Below are positions 11,362 through 21,799 of a stretch of 64,000 nucleotides of DNA, piece by piece. How positions within the stretch are numbered: position 1 is the stretch's first letter; every line of letters starts with the position of its first letter. The translations under genes and the position numbers were made by a program. The notes under the pieces were generated by a model, which was given only the letters and a program-made list of their open reading frames with translations, was not told where the DNA came from and made no database searches. Origin of the DNA: Triops longicaudatus (lineage: Eukaryota > Arthropoda > Branchiopoda > Notostraca > Triopsidae); contig JAGQDJ010000109.1 of assembly GCA_022885665.1 (NCBI GenBank), forward strand, positions 116,120 through 180,119, written 5' to 3'.

Positions 11362-13470
11362 CTACTCAACCTTTTTGGAGAGTAAACTTGATGTTCCGTT
11401 ATCAGATTCAGAGTCACCGTACACAATCGGGCCCACAGGTGGAGGTAACCGTGAGTACTTGAGATACAACAAGTCACCAACTTCATCGACGGCAGCTAGC
11501 GCCTAAAGAGTCACATTATTTCACGAAGTTAAAGCAAAAAGTCCGGTTTTTCACCTTATCTAGCATTTCCTTAGTGTGCGAAGCGGAAATGCAAAACCGA
11601 GCACGTCCTTCTACAAGCCGAGTAGCTGGGAATCCCACGCTTACGACAGCAATACCGCGTTTCGTAAGTTCTCGGACAAATCCCCTAAATAGATAAATTT
11701 TTGGCCATTAACAGGACTTGCAACAGAAAAGCAAACGACTAATTTACGCTAGTTTGGCTGGCATATAGAGCATTATTGGTACAACAGGCGAGTCGTTGTT
11801 ACCATAAACGATAAAACCCTTCTGCAACAACTTTTGTCGGAAATAGCGACTGTTACGGAGCAAAGCCCTCAATCGGCGCTCTCCTTCCCTAGTTCCATCT
11901 TCTCCGGTAATTATACGCATTGAGCTGATGATCTGCTGAGCAATTGGTGCAGACATGGCAGTAGCATAACACCCGGCTTGGCTTGTAATGCGTAGGTGGT
12001 TAATCAGTTTCTGGAAGGACAAACATGTGAGTAAAGTTTAGTGCGAACCAAACGACAGCAATACCCTCGAACCCGCAATGTAGCCTCCAGCGGAGCCAAA
12101 ACTTTTAGTAAAAGTTCCCATTAAAATGTCGATATCTTTGGGGTCGCAGCCGTAGTAGTCCACGATACCCCGTCCGCGTGGACCCATAGCTCCAATTGAA
12201 TGAGCTTCGTCCAGGTACAGATAAGCTTTATATTTCTTTTTCAGTTCAATAATTTCTGGCAGTCGAACGATGGATCCTTCCATGGAATACACGCCCTCAA
12301 CAACAATGAGAATTTTACGCCATGGACGGTGGATGCGGGGTTGTCCATAAACAACTGCATCCTTAAGGCGTTTTTCCAAACTTTTCATATCTGCAAAAAC
12401 AGAACACTGCAAACATTTGCAAGTCAGTTTCCTTCCTGAAAAACGTACTGTTGTGTTTGAAAACTCGGCAAGTTGCTCCAGAGAGACGTAATCCCAAAAT
12501 CAAGGATGCGTGATTCATTTCATCACTCAAGACTAGACATCCTTTCCCTAAAAGACTAGGCAGATTTAACGCGTTGGTGGCAAAACCCATTCCAAATGTG
12601 ATAGCGTCCTCCGCACCCACGAAGCGAGCCACCATTTGCTCAAGCTCTTTGTGAATCGTTAAGGTACCTACATTCCCAGAAACGGAAGTTAATGCCTATA
12701 TTTGATAAGGGCTTTAAAATCCTAACCAATTTCTTGTCGCGAAGACCCAACTCCGACACCACATTTCTTTGTGGCCAGCTCGGCAGCAGTAGCACACGGC
12801 CCTTCATTCTCAGCGAAGCCCAAATAATTGTAAGAGCCCATATTTAAGCATCGGGTTGTTGTACCGGTAAATCTAAATGACAACAAGGTTACCCAAATTT
12901 TCCCTTGGAAGAAAACAAAGATACAGACTCAAATGTCCAACCAAAATCTCGGGAGGCACGGTCTTTCAAGACAACTTCAGCACCAGGTACGCTGCAAATA
13001 GGCCTGTTCCAGCAATCCCGAATGCGACGGTAAATATTTCTTGTGTAAAAGCTTTCAAAGCTGGCATACAGGCACACATAGCCCTACGGAAAGATGACAA
13101 TATTAACAAGTCGTTGTATGCAGTGTACGTACCTCTCGATTTTTCTCTGCGGCTATTGGTGGTGAAACTCGCGCAATCAGTTCCTTGAAGTAACCCACAA
13201 TTACCAGCATCGCGTAACCCACATACGTCATAATAGCAATGAACATGGGCACTTCTTCAAAAGATTCTTGATAAACTCCCGGCCTCCTGCGTTGCTCATG
13301 TTGACGGTCCTATAGGCATAGTAGATTAGCTAGGGAAATAATTAAATATTAATTGAACGTACCTTGTCTGTTGTAGGTTCACAAACTTTATTCACGAAGG
13401 ATAGACCATTGCCGGTTACATGGTTACTTGGTCCATATCCATTGCAACAAGAGCCCGCCGCTGGAGCCAT
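11362..13470 (-). CDS. SPTLC2: Serine palmitoyltransferase subunit 2
   Basis: Catalytic PLP subunit of ER serine palmitoyltransferase, the first step of sphingolipid synthesis (fly lace). Nine exons (13470-13363, 13309-13133, 13083-12929, 12872-12727, 12667-12449, 12390-12065, 12010-11748, 11684-11555, 11502-11362) give 554 residues, against 562 in human. An N-terminal membrane segment (PMFIAIMTYVGYAMLVIVG) precedes RDCWNRPICSVPGAE, NMGSYNYLGFA, VGSSRQEIG, LYLDEAHSIGAMG and the PLP-lysine motif TFTKSFGSAGG (K364). The exon 3 to 4 junction needs the donor GTCTGT to give the expected FEFTGT...LNMGSYN sequence. The alternative GTATCT donor breaks the frame. The gene is tail to tail with XPD. Confidence 0.95.
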
Positions 13471-13849
13471 GTATTACACTTTGGTCGGAAATTACTGTGA
13501 TTAATAGCTGAAAATTATTTCCAGGTAGTTTACTGTTTTAATCCGCACGCTCCCACACACTTCTTGACTGGACACCACCCTAGCTTGTTTTCGTTTTCGA
13601 TTCGCGAACAGGGGATGTGGACGTTCTAGCAATTGGGCGTGTCAATGCGCGTGTTAGCCAGGGACAGTCCTGCTGTATAGTCAAGCACCCAGCACTTATA
13701 GACTAGACTGGTAAGTCGTACAGCTTTCGTTAAACTGATTATATAAAACAGGGATTATTTTTGCTTTACGAGCGTAGGCAGGAGGCTATTGATGGAACTT
13801 AGCAAATGTAAACGTATTTACAATGTCACTGTTTTTATACATGTACATT
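13471..13849. other. Upstream region of SPTLC2
   Basis: No reading frame is supported. This is the presumed promoter and 5' UTR side of SPTLC2. It ends at LINE-derived sequence. Confidence 0.5.
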
Positions 13850-14810
13850 GGACAACGTTTGCACGTTGTCCAGAGGGCTGGGAAAATTTATAGTCTCGGA
13901 TCTTTCAATTCATTGAGTCGCTGGAAACGTACTGGATCCTTGCACCGTTACTTACGAATTTTCATTGCCTCGGACATAAAATGGGTAAGTGCTGAAAAGA
14001 CTTTCGGGTCGGATACGATGATTTGCGCATGGAAATGGATTTGAATTTGTCTTAAATGGCGAAGAAAATGTGCACGTTCTTTGTTTAATCTGCAACAGTG
14101 GAATAGTAGGTGAGACGGAGATCGTGTTTCGCCTAGTCTTGACATGGACATGTATCGGAATTAGACCTCCGGATACGTTTGAGGTAACTTTTAATGGGGT
14201 GATGTGTGGTTCTCAGTTGTATCATCTTAGAGATAATACTTGTGGAGAGAGGAACATTTCTGATTCCATGACAAGATGGGTTCTGGCACCAGGCTAAGAA
14301 GTGAGTTCGTGTTGCTATCCCAACGGCTCTTCCATTTCTTCATTCTTCGGTCGTCTATCCAATTCCGTGCCATTTTAAGTGATGCCGGTGGTAACTCCCA
14401 AAACTCCACCGCAATTTTCCGAGCTTTTTTTGGAGCTTGCCACAAAATTTTTGTGTACTGACGTAATCTTGGAACAGGCCATTAATCCCGAAATTTTGAT
14501 GCGAAGTGATGGAGCAACGAGCTCGCAATGTATAGGTCTAGCAGCGGTAGTCCTATTTCCACCTCCATTGCTGCGGAAGGCGTCGATGGTAAGGCCCCTG
14601 CAATAGTTAGCAGATCCTTTCTGTATATGTGCATAAGGGGTCGTAACGTTGAGGTGGGAATATTGCTCCTTGCAGGGTATGCGTAGCGGATTTTCGAGAG
14701 TACGGTAGCCTGAAAAGGGGTTCGAAGCTGTTTGCAAATGACCCATTTGGACATTTGGCAAGATTATTAATTCTCTTAAAAAAATAAAACTGAGGGCGTG
14801 GTGGTTCAAC
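13850..14810 (-). mobile_element. Degenerate LINE, reverse transcriptase end and C-terminal tail
   Basis: Minus-strand frames, broken by frameshifts, read in order as the end of a LINE ORF2. At 14754-14482 is the RT thumb-like part (TVLSKIRYAYPARSNIP, then GALPSTPSAAMEVEIGLPLLDL). At 14445-14227 is WELPPASLKMARNWIDDRRM. At 14151-13948 is the tail SHLLFHCCRLNKERAHFLRH, which matches the tail of the copy at 3.9 kb. It is a dead copy. Confidence 0.75.
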
Positions 14811-16219
14811 TAAAATAGGGATTATAAAAAGCCTTTTGATAGCTGTGCATCATGTTACGTAAGTCCGTTTGATACGTGACTCATCCCTCCTTTAATATGA
14901 TTTCTATTGAATGCAACATTGTAGATCAGGAAAAGGAATAAATTTAGAAACGTGTTGATCACGGGAATCCGTGAGGAGCAACGCTGCCGCTGGTGAGCCC
15001 TTAAAATAAGAGGTTGCATGGAAAATTATTTTACAAATTACGTATTTTATATTCCACTACTATGTTTAAGGTTTATCTAAAATATACGAAACGGATTTTC
15101 GAAGCCTAATTGTTCACCAATTAGGAGTTATAAATGTGTCTCGAAGTTCAGAACTGAAGCGAATAAATCAAACTCGTCAAACGTGTTTTTGCTAAAGCTT
15201 GGTTATTGCGCATATTTTTGCGCCCTTGGAATATTTTCCCTTTATTCTTCCTATATCACTTTGCTATTCTGTTGCAACACTTTCTCTCAGGAAAATTGGC
15301 ATTGGAAATTCGAGTGAGTGTGAAATATCGTGTATAATCAATAAAAACCGTTACGCAATTTTAGACTGTTTTTCATTAAATTTTCAACCTATAAAATATC
15401 AAATTCTTCATTATTATTGAAAATGCAATCGATCAATATTAGATAATTTTTGGCAGTATTATCGAAAACTGAAATTCTGCAATCCCTATGAATTGTTGCG
15501 ACCGAATGGCATGTTACATCGAAAAGCTGTGTTAGGATTTTTTCCAGATAGATCTACTTTGATTGCTGGAAATATTCTTCATAACTTTTATTTATTTATT
15601 GTTTTTAAATTGCCGAGTTTGCCAAAAACCTCATGCAAAAATATGTCTCGGTGTGAAATTTTGCATATTTTACAACCTTAACTTCATTGTTAGGGAACAT
15701 TTCGGCGGAAAAAAACGGTGCGGTCTTGATGAAATCGCTCAGATTATTTCTATGCGCAGGCTTACAGTGGCCAATATGCTGACTATGTTGAAACAAGCAT
15801 CCTTTCTTTTTGTACCTTTTACTCTAAAATAATTCTCCTTTATGACTGTTTTGATTTGTATTCGAATGACACCCACCCGTCAGCGTCGTCATCCTGATCT
15901 TTGCATTTTCGCTGACTTACTAGTTTGTTAGAATTAAAGACCTTCAATGTAGCACACCACAAGTATGGAATTATGTACAAATGAGTTTTTTCAGTTTGAT
16001 TTGGATTAGGAGTCGAGTTACTATGGTCAAGTTATTGCTTCAAAGCTAAGAAACGATTAACATTGTGTAGTTAGTATAAAGTATTTAAAGTGTCCAGTAA
16101 ATATCTGCTTTATTTTAGGAGGCGGAGAAATGGAATATGTAAATTGCGGGAACCATGATAGTGTTGATGGGTGCCTTAAAAGGGCGCTTGGATTGCACAG
16201 TGCAAGCCTTTATGATTGT
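14811..16219. other. AT-rich intergenic region
   Basis: Short open frames occur on both strands, but none has a splice structure, a domain or a signal peptide I would defend. The base composition is AT-rich and looks neutral. Confidence 0.5.
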
Positions 16220-16615
16220 TCATGTGCCAAAATTGCGTAATGAAATATTGCCTGTGCAACACACGGCAAATTTCTCTCGTGAGGCGCTCCCGTAAGTCAA
16301 CCTTATTGACCTCATTCCCAACTTAGGAGGTAATCTTCCGAACCGGTATATGAGGACTTTTGAAGTACTACAAGCTTTCGTGATGGTAATGTCTCTTTCG
16401 CGAATATGAATTAAAACGCTGATAATGCATAAACGATAGCATAGAAAGATAGCCAACACATTTTCCAGAATTTCAACGGTGTTTTTAAGATTAGCACACG
16501 TCATTAGAAGGTGTCCGCGTTGGGGACATTCCAGTATTATTTGAAGATTTGCATGTTTAACAAATCTCACAGTCTGAATTTCCGTAACTCCGTTCTTGTA
16601 GACTATAGTCGCCAC
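16220..16615 (-). mobile_element. Probable third LINE tail fragment, strongly diverged
   Basis: The minus-strand frame contains ECPQRGHLLMTCANL, laid out like the GHLFFHCEKL and SHLLFHCCRL tails at 3.9 and 14 kb. It is followed by a similarly spaced helix-like stretch (ITKACSTSKVLIYRF, compare HAVKDFTMSAKD). I call it a relic of the same LINE group. The similarity is weak and it could be unrelated. Confidence 0.4.
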
Positions 16616-17369
16616 CGTAAACTTAATTCCGAAGTGCTAATTTTCTTTGACGAAAATGTGAGAAAAAACCCTGCGGTACGTAGAAAAAATAAAAGGAAAA
16701 TTTATATTGCATCACAAACGCACCAGCAAAAAGCCGCTCTACGCCAGTTATTACGGAAAAGATGGTTACCATACTACCGTGCTATGCTCGGTCATAGACT
16801 GCGTAATGACCAACGGAAAATCCTACCTGTAGTCACATTATGTAAGGGTTTTGTAAAGGGTTCAAACAATGAGAAATTTTTAATGATAGTAGGTGTGTAC
16901 GTATTTACAAATGAAGCTTACGACACAGCACCTTATTAGTAAATTCATTTACAAGCCTGTTTTGTAAATCTTTGACATAATATGGATGAAAATCTGAGTT
17001 ATTGAAACATTTTAAAGAAAAGGAAAAAAGTGCGTCTACCGATTTGGTGTCAAGTTTGCTAAGTTGAGGAGAACTTACGGTCTCAACCGCGATAAAGCCT
17101 TCTGTATACCTTTGAGTCTAGCCCAAAACGATTATAAGTGTAGAGCACACCAAGAAAAAACTGCTTGATTACGGGAATAAAATACGCGAGACCTTGTATG
17201 TTAGATTTTGTATAAAAGCTTTATTAAGCCTCTCAATCCACCATGCAAATCCAAATAAAATATCCCACATGAATGTCATGAAGTCATATTCTTTCTCGTC
17301 AATTACAAACGGTACTGAGCAAAAAAGTGTTAGGTACAGAACATAAAAAATTGGCATCGTTTCCTCTTA
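16616..17369. other. Intergenic, downstream of the PPxY protein gene
   Basis: No supportable gene. The plus-strand frame through 16939 lacks splice context or domain features and overlaps the LINE relic at its start. The region probably includes the 3' UTR of the minus-strand gene that ends at 17370. Confidence 0.5.
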
Positions 17370-19412
17370 TTAAGTGTTGAAGTCCTTCTGGGAACTGCTG
17401 GTTGGAAACTCAGTTCGGAAGACAGCTAACTTCGCGTCTTGCTGACTTAATGAGAATGCAGGTTCGCTTCTCGCACGAGGTAAACCAAGGTTTCTTCGAG
17501 TGGTGAATAATCTCGCCAACCTTTCCATGCGAGTTACCTGGTTCGTGACTGGTACGGAAGTCTCATTCGCTTGAGAGGGACTAGTCTCCACTTTCGGTTG
17601 CTCGGATACAGGCACAGGAGAACCCACAAGTGCTGGGCATTGCATCACTGTATTAGGCACGCTTACAGTAACCATATCACTGATAGTGAAGATGGCCGGT
17701 GGATTGGTCGTCGAAGTATCGGGTATGCTTCCACACGGAGCTGCTTCATTGGCAGTAGCTAATGAAGTCGACGTATCTCGTCCTGTTAATTGACTCTGAC
17801 TTCTTTGCCAGGCTCGCAATCGTTCCAAATCCAGGGAACTGTAGGTCGGCGGAATTGTGCCATTTTCGCCAAAAATGGATGAGTATGAGGGCGGTGGCAC
17901 GTTTCGGATGCGTTCGACCTTGCCAGTGCGCGGATTTAAATATCCTGTCCGCGAAATATCGCTTGAAATGCTCCGATTATGCCACTCCCCGTCGTTCTCA
18001 TTGTAGACCATGCCACCGTAAGGTAAAATAAGCACCGAAGGGTAGTTTGAGGTTGATCCATTGTCTTCTTCACTAGTGTGGGCTCCGTTTCGTCTCCTCT
18101 TACGCAAGACACGACAACAAGTACCCCAGCAGCAATACACAATGATAACCAGCAACAAAAGTAGCATAATAACCAAAGCCAAGAGGCCTTGAGAAGACTC
18201 TGTACTTTTCAGCGTTCCTAAAAAGAAAAGTAAACAAGCAAACATTAATAACAATCGATGCAGACACAAAGGCTGACCATGATTTTTATCTTTCATACTG
18301 TTTTGTTCTTCTGGTTTACATTAAACTCAAACTCGGTTCAGAATGCCCCAGGGCTTCCATTTGAGTGCACCTTCTTGCATCACACGAATATTAAAAACCG
18401 GTTAAGAGCTGTTGAAGCGGATACCAATTTAATGATACAAAAGAAAAAGTCATCCAAGGAGCAGAGCGGGGAGAAAAATGAAACAAACGCGAATTGTAAA
18501 ACATTTTATACCCTTATGGGGCTATAACATTTTATGCAAATCAAACCAATGCAAACCAACACATCTTTTCACGCTGATTGCTCAAAATTCTCGAACTCTA
18601 AACAAGATTCTGTTCAAGAACTGCATGATCGATGAAAAAAAGCAAAGCAAACATTTCTGCAACCGTAGGGCAACACGGAGCAAAAACCGAAGATAGGACA
18701 AGGTCAGCCGTGAAAATTTCCTGTCTTCTGCTAAGGAAAAGGCCCTAGCGACAGTTCCCTAACACCTTCTACCTGTATCTACCAGTTACAGATATCGCTG
18801 GAAGAAAGGTAAACTTCCTGTTGAAGTCAAGGCGAAGCACTTTTGAGGCAGTCCTACATTAAGTTGCTTAGGAACTGGAGTTCGGAAATAAATATTATGG
18901 ACATCAAGCAAAGTGCTTGTACCACAACACGGCCTTGCCAGAGTTCCCTTTCTTTTGGGTGAAATAGTATGCTAATCCAATTGTTTCCCAACTCGGCTTG
19001 TCAATCGGAATGAAGGTCATAGCTAAGTAGTCTTCCGTGTCACTCTGCCAAAACCGTTCGAAAGCTGAGCCATATGATCGTCACCCTTTTTTAATATGCA
19101 AATACCCAAAAGCAGGTTAGCCCGCAACTAAAAGTGCGCATTTCCGTTTACCTAGTCGTTTAAACAAGCGTGCACAAGCACAAAGCAGCTATTCTGAAAG
19201 AACCCCCTTCGTTAAATTTTCTGGGAACATATTCCGGTTTGGTTTATGCAAATATGCGAAATAAGGAGGTTTACGTTACCATCACGATCACTAGAGCCAT
19301 GGTTGTCGTCCGTACCGTGTAACCCTACGAATACGTCTTCTACGGTAATGACTGTCACATTTACTTTTCGATCGAGAAGTGGGGTCAGACCCGGGTTGAA
19401 AGGATCATCCAT
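17370..19412 (-). CDS. Single-pass membrane protein with two PPxY motifs
   Basis: Two-exon model: exon 1 at 19412-19280 (44 codons plus one base, donor GTAACG), a 1062-base intron with a pyrimidine-rich TTCTTTTTAG acceptor, and exon 2 at 18217-17370, giving 326 residues. The short N-terminal ectodomain (NVTVITVEDVFVG) has no signal peptide. A transmembrane helix at about 56-74 is followed by a palmitoylation-like YCCWGTCC and a basic RKRRR, so the rest is cytosolic. It carries PPSY (153-156) and PPTY (167-170), which are ligands for WW domains such as those of Nedd4-type ubiquitin ligases. This layout recalls Commissureless, PRRG or WBP1 adaptors, but I cannot assign a family. Alternatively the frame could start at 18296, reading through the acceptor. 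Confidence 0.65.
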
Positions 19413-20704
19413 TTTTTTTTTTCTGTTTGGGTGAGGCAAAATAATCCGAGGTCTTCACAATGTGTGACGCGAACACAGTTGACTTTTCGAGACAACTGAG
19501 AGACTAGGTACGTGAAAAGTAAGTTTCACTTTATGTTCAGTTACAAGTTTCACTTTTCAACAGTCCAAAGTGCATACTATGCCGCAGAAACCACAGCACC
19601 AGCGGAAAAAAAAGTGAAGAATGTAAAGAAATCTTTCACCGCACTACTCTAGTGGGAGTGAACACGCTAAGCGCCAGGAGAGGAATGGCAGGTACATTCC
19701 TCGCTGAAGCACTTTATAGCAAGGAGTACTAAAACCTTTGGGGATTGAAGGAAACCAGTCCCAGCAACCAAATGTATCTCTCCAGCTTACAAGCTTGACG
19801 TAACGTCAAGCTGAACTCCCCGGAAAACTCAATCAGTTTAATAAGAAAGTGGATGAATAATAGGTTAAATTAAATACCTTCCGTAACGGGATTTTCCTAT
19901 AAAATATTAACCACCAGCAATAGGCGAAAGCATACGCCGATTCTTATTTTGGAAACAAATCCGCATAAACGATTAGCAACAGCAAGGTGTACGTATTCTT
20001 AATTAACTAAACATCAGTGATGGAGTCAAGACTAACAATTTGTATCACAGCAACGTAACTTACCCAATCTGTGCCTGATTTTATTGAAGTTATACTGGGT
20101 CGTTTGCGTTCGGTTGGAATCCATTTTTAAAACGAAAACCGGGGCAACGAAGGACACTTGACAGAAAAAGTATCAAAGAATGTTACGGCAAGTGTTCTCA
20201 ACCACACCACATTCCATAATACGAATTATCGGCGCGACTACACTAAAACCCTTGTTTTACATAGGCAAGTCACTTTGTTTTGCTGTTTCCAACCAAGGGC
20301 TTCCCAAGAAAGGCCAGAGAAGTGTAGGAAGAGTCAACGACGGACCTTTTAATAGCCGACAGCTGTAGGAAAGGTCACGTAGAACTAGCCAACAGGAAAG
20401 CTCCGACTGGTGACCTGGTGTGACCTTGCTTACTTGGCTTGCTCCCAAGATAAATACCTTAGTAGCAAGGTATGTATTAAAAAAAAAGAAAGCACTATTC
20501 GAATACTAATTAATTGCTATGAAAAATTAAGATTATTTATTGACTTATAAGCATATATAGCATCGAAGACAATGAAGGTCAAACGCGTTGTTTTCCAGGA
20601 ATTCAGCGAGAGCAGTTGAAAAAATCTAAGCTACTTTTCAACACTAGAGAGCGATACGTGCATTCAAAACAAACAGGTACGAACAACGACAACACGAGGC
20701 TAGT
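19413..20704. other. Divergent intergenic region between PPxY gene and TTC9 gene
   Basis: No gene is supported. The region should contain both divergent promoters. A perfect 10-base-arm palindrome with CRE-like half-sites lies at 19792-19812 and is listed separately. Confidence 0.5.
19792..19812. promoter_or_regulatory. Palindrome with paired CRE/ATF half-sites
   Basis: AGCTTGACGT at 19792-19801 and its exact reverse complement ACGTCAAGCT at 19803-19812 are separated by one A. Each arm carries TGACGT, the half-site of bZIP factors of the CREB/ATF group. It lies about 380 bases upstream of the PPxY gene start. The symmetry is seen directly; the binding is inferred. Confidence 0.45.
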
Positions 20705-21459
20705 ATGGAAAATAGTAAAATTTCAGCAGCCGAAAAGTTAAAGACGGCTGTTCAGTATAAAACAGAAGGGAATGTGTTATACAAGGAGAAGAACTACCGA
20801 GGGGCTGCGGGAAAATACCATAGGTAAATCAATATCACCGATAAGTTAAGCGCATTAAAATTTGGAAAAATAAATCTGATAGAGCCCTTCTTTTCCTGAA
20901 GGCCATCGACGCAGATACGGATTCAGTTACCCGCTTCAGAGCTTTGCAAGGACCAGCTGTAGACGTACCCGAAAATATTAAAAGTGAAGCATTGCAACTG
21001 AAGGTTGACTGCTACAATAATTTGGCTGGTAAGCTGCTTTGTTTTAACACTAAACAAATACTCACAGTGAAGTCCATAAACAAAAGTGTACAGAATGAAA
21101 CTAAGCATGTTTTTAATTTTAGCATCGTTACTTCAGCAACGTAATGCAGATTTTCACAAGATCGTAACCTACTGCCAGTTTGTACTGGAAGTCCAACCGG
21201 GAAATGAAAAAGCTTTGTTTCGTAAAGGGCAAGCCCTATATCAGCAAAAGGACTTTGATGCAGCACTGGAAGCCTTCAATCGTTTATCAAAAGGTAATAA
21301 AAGACAAAGAAGGAAGAGACCCAACATATTAAGCAAACAAACTTCCTAGATGCTGCCGCCAGAAAGTATGCCGAAATGTGTCGTACCGAATTGGCCAAGC
21401 AAAGTGCTAATGAGAAGGCCATGTATCAGAATGTTTTTAGTAAATTAAGCAATTCTTGA
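20705..21459 (+). CDS. TTC9C: TTC9-family tetratricopeptide protein
   Basis: A TPR protein of the TTC9 family, whose members are small cytosolic proteins thought to act as chaperone-type adaptors. Four exons (20705-20823, 20883-21028, 21123-21293, 21350-21459) give 181 residues, against 171 in human TTC9C. The first TPR is in AVQYKTEGNVLYKEKNYRGA. Then come LKVDCYNNLAASLLQ and CQFVLEVQPGNEKALFRKGQ, with the last repeat at QALYQQKDFDAALEAFNRL. The tail EKAMYQNVFSKL matches the end region of the family. The introns are 56-94 bases with good GT-AG ends and consistent phases. It could be another TTC9 paralogue; the short length favours TTC9C. Confidence 0.88.
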
Positions 21460-21692
21460 CGCAACTACTTGCTGGAAGTTTGCTTTGTGCGTGAAGTTTT
21501 AAATTATATTTGTCTCTCAAATGGAGATGAAGATGTCTTTTGAACTTTTTAGTAGGCCTACTGCTTGTTGCAAGGATTTTTAATTTATATTTGTAAATAC
21601 ATGAATAAAAACAATATACCGTAAGAAAAGTTTGTTTTACCACACTTCGGAAGAAAGGTAAAGTTCGTTTTACGTTATATATATATAAGAAA

Positions 21693-21709
21693 AGAAAAAA
21701 AAAAAAAAA
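21693..21709 (-). terminator. RNA polymerase III terminator of tRNA-Leu
   Basis: A long T run on the minus strand starts a few bases after the tRNA 3' end, as expected for Pol III termination. Confidence 0.7.
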
Positions 21710-21715
21710 CTCTTT

Positions 21716-21799
21716 TGTCAGGAGTGGGATTTGAACCCACGCCCGGAAGACCGGACTGCGACCTGAACGCAGCGCCTTGGACCGCTCGGCCATCCTGAC
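21716..21799 (-). tRNA. tRNA-Leu (anticodon CAG)
   Basis: An 84-base cloverleaf on the minus strand. The acceptor arm GTCAGGA (21799-21793) pairs with TCCTGAC at the 3' end, with discriminator A. The D arm is GGCCGAGCGGT, the anticodon loop contains TTCAGGT (anticodon CAG), there is a long class II variable arm, and the T arm is GTTCGAATCC. The A and B boxes are intact. No intron is present. Confidence 0.95.

Noticed and set aside
21437..21793. Minus-strand 118-residue frame starting inside the tRNA
   Set aside because: Its first residues are the translated tRNA-Leu itself, a classic artefact of tRNA genes.
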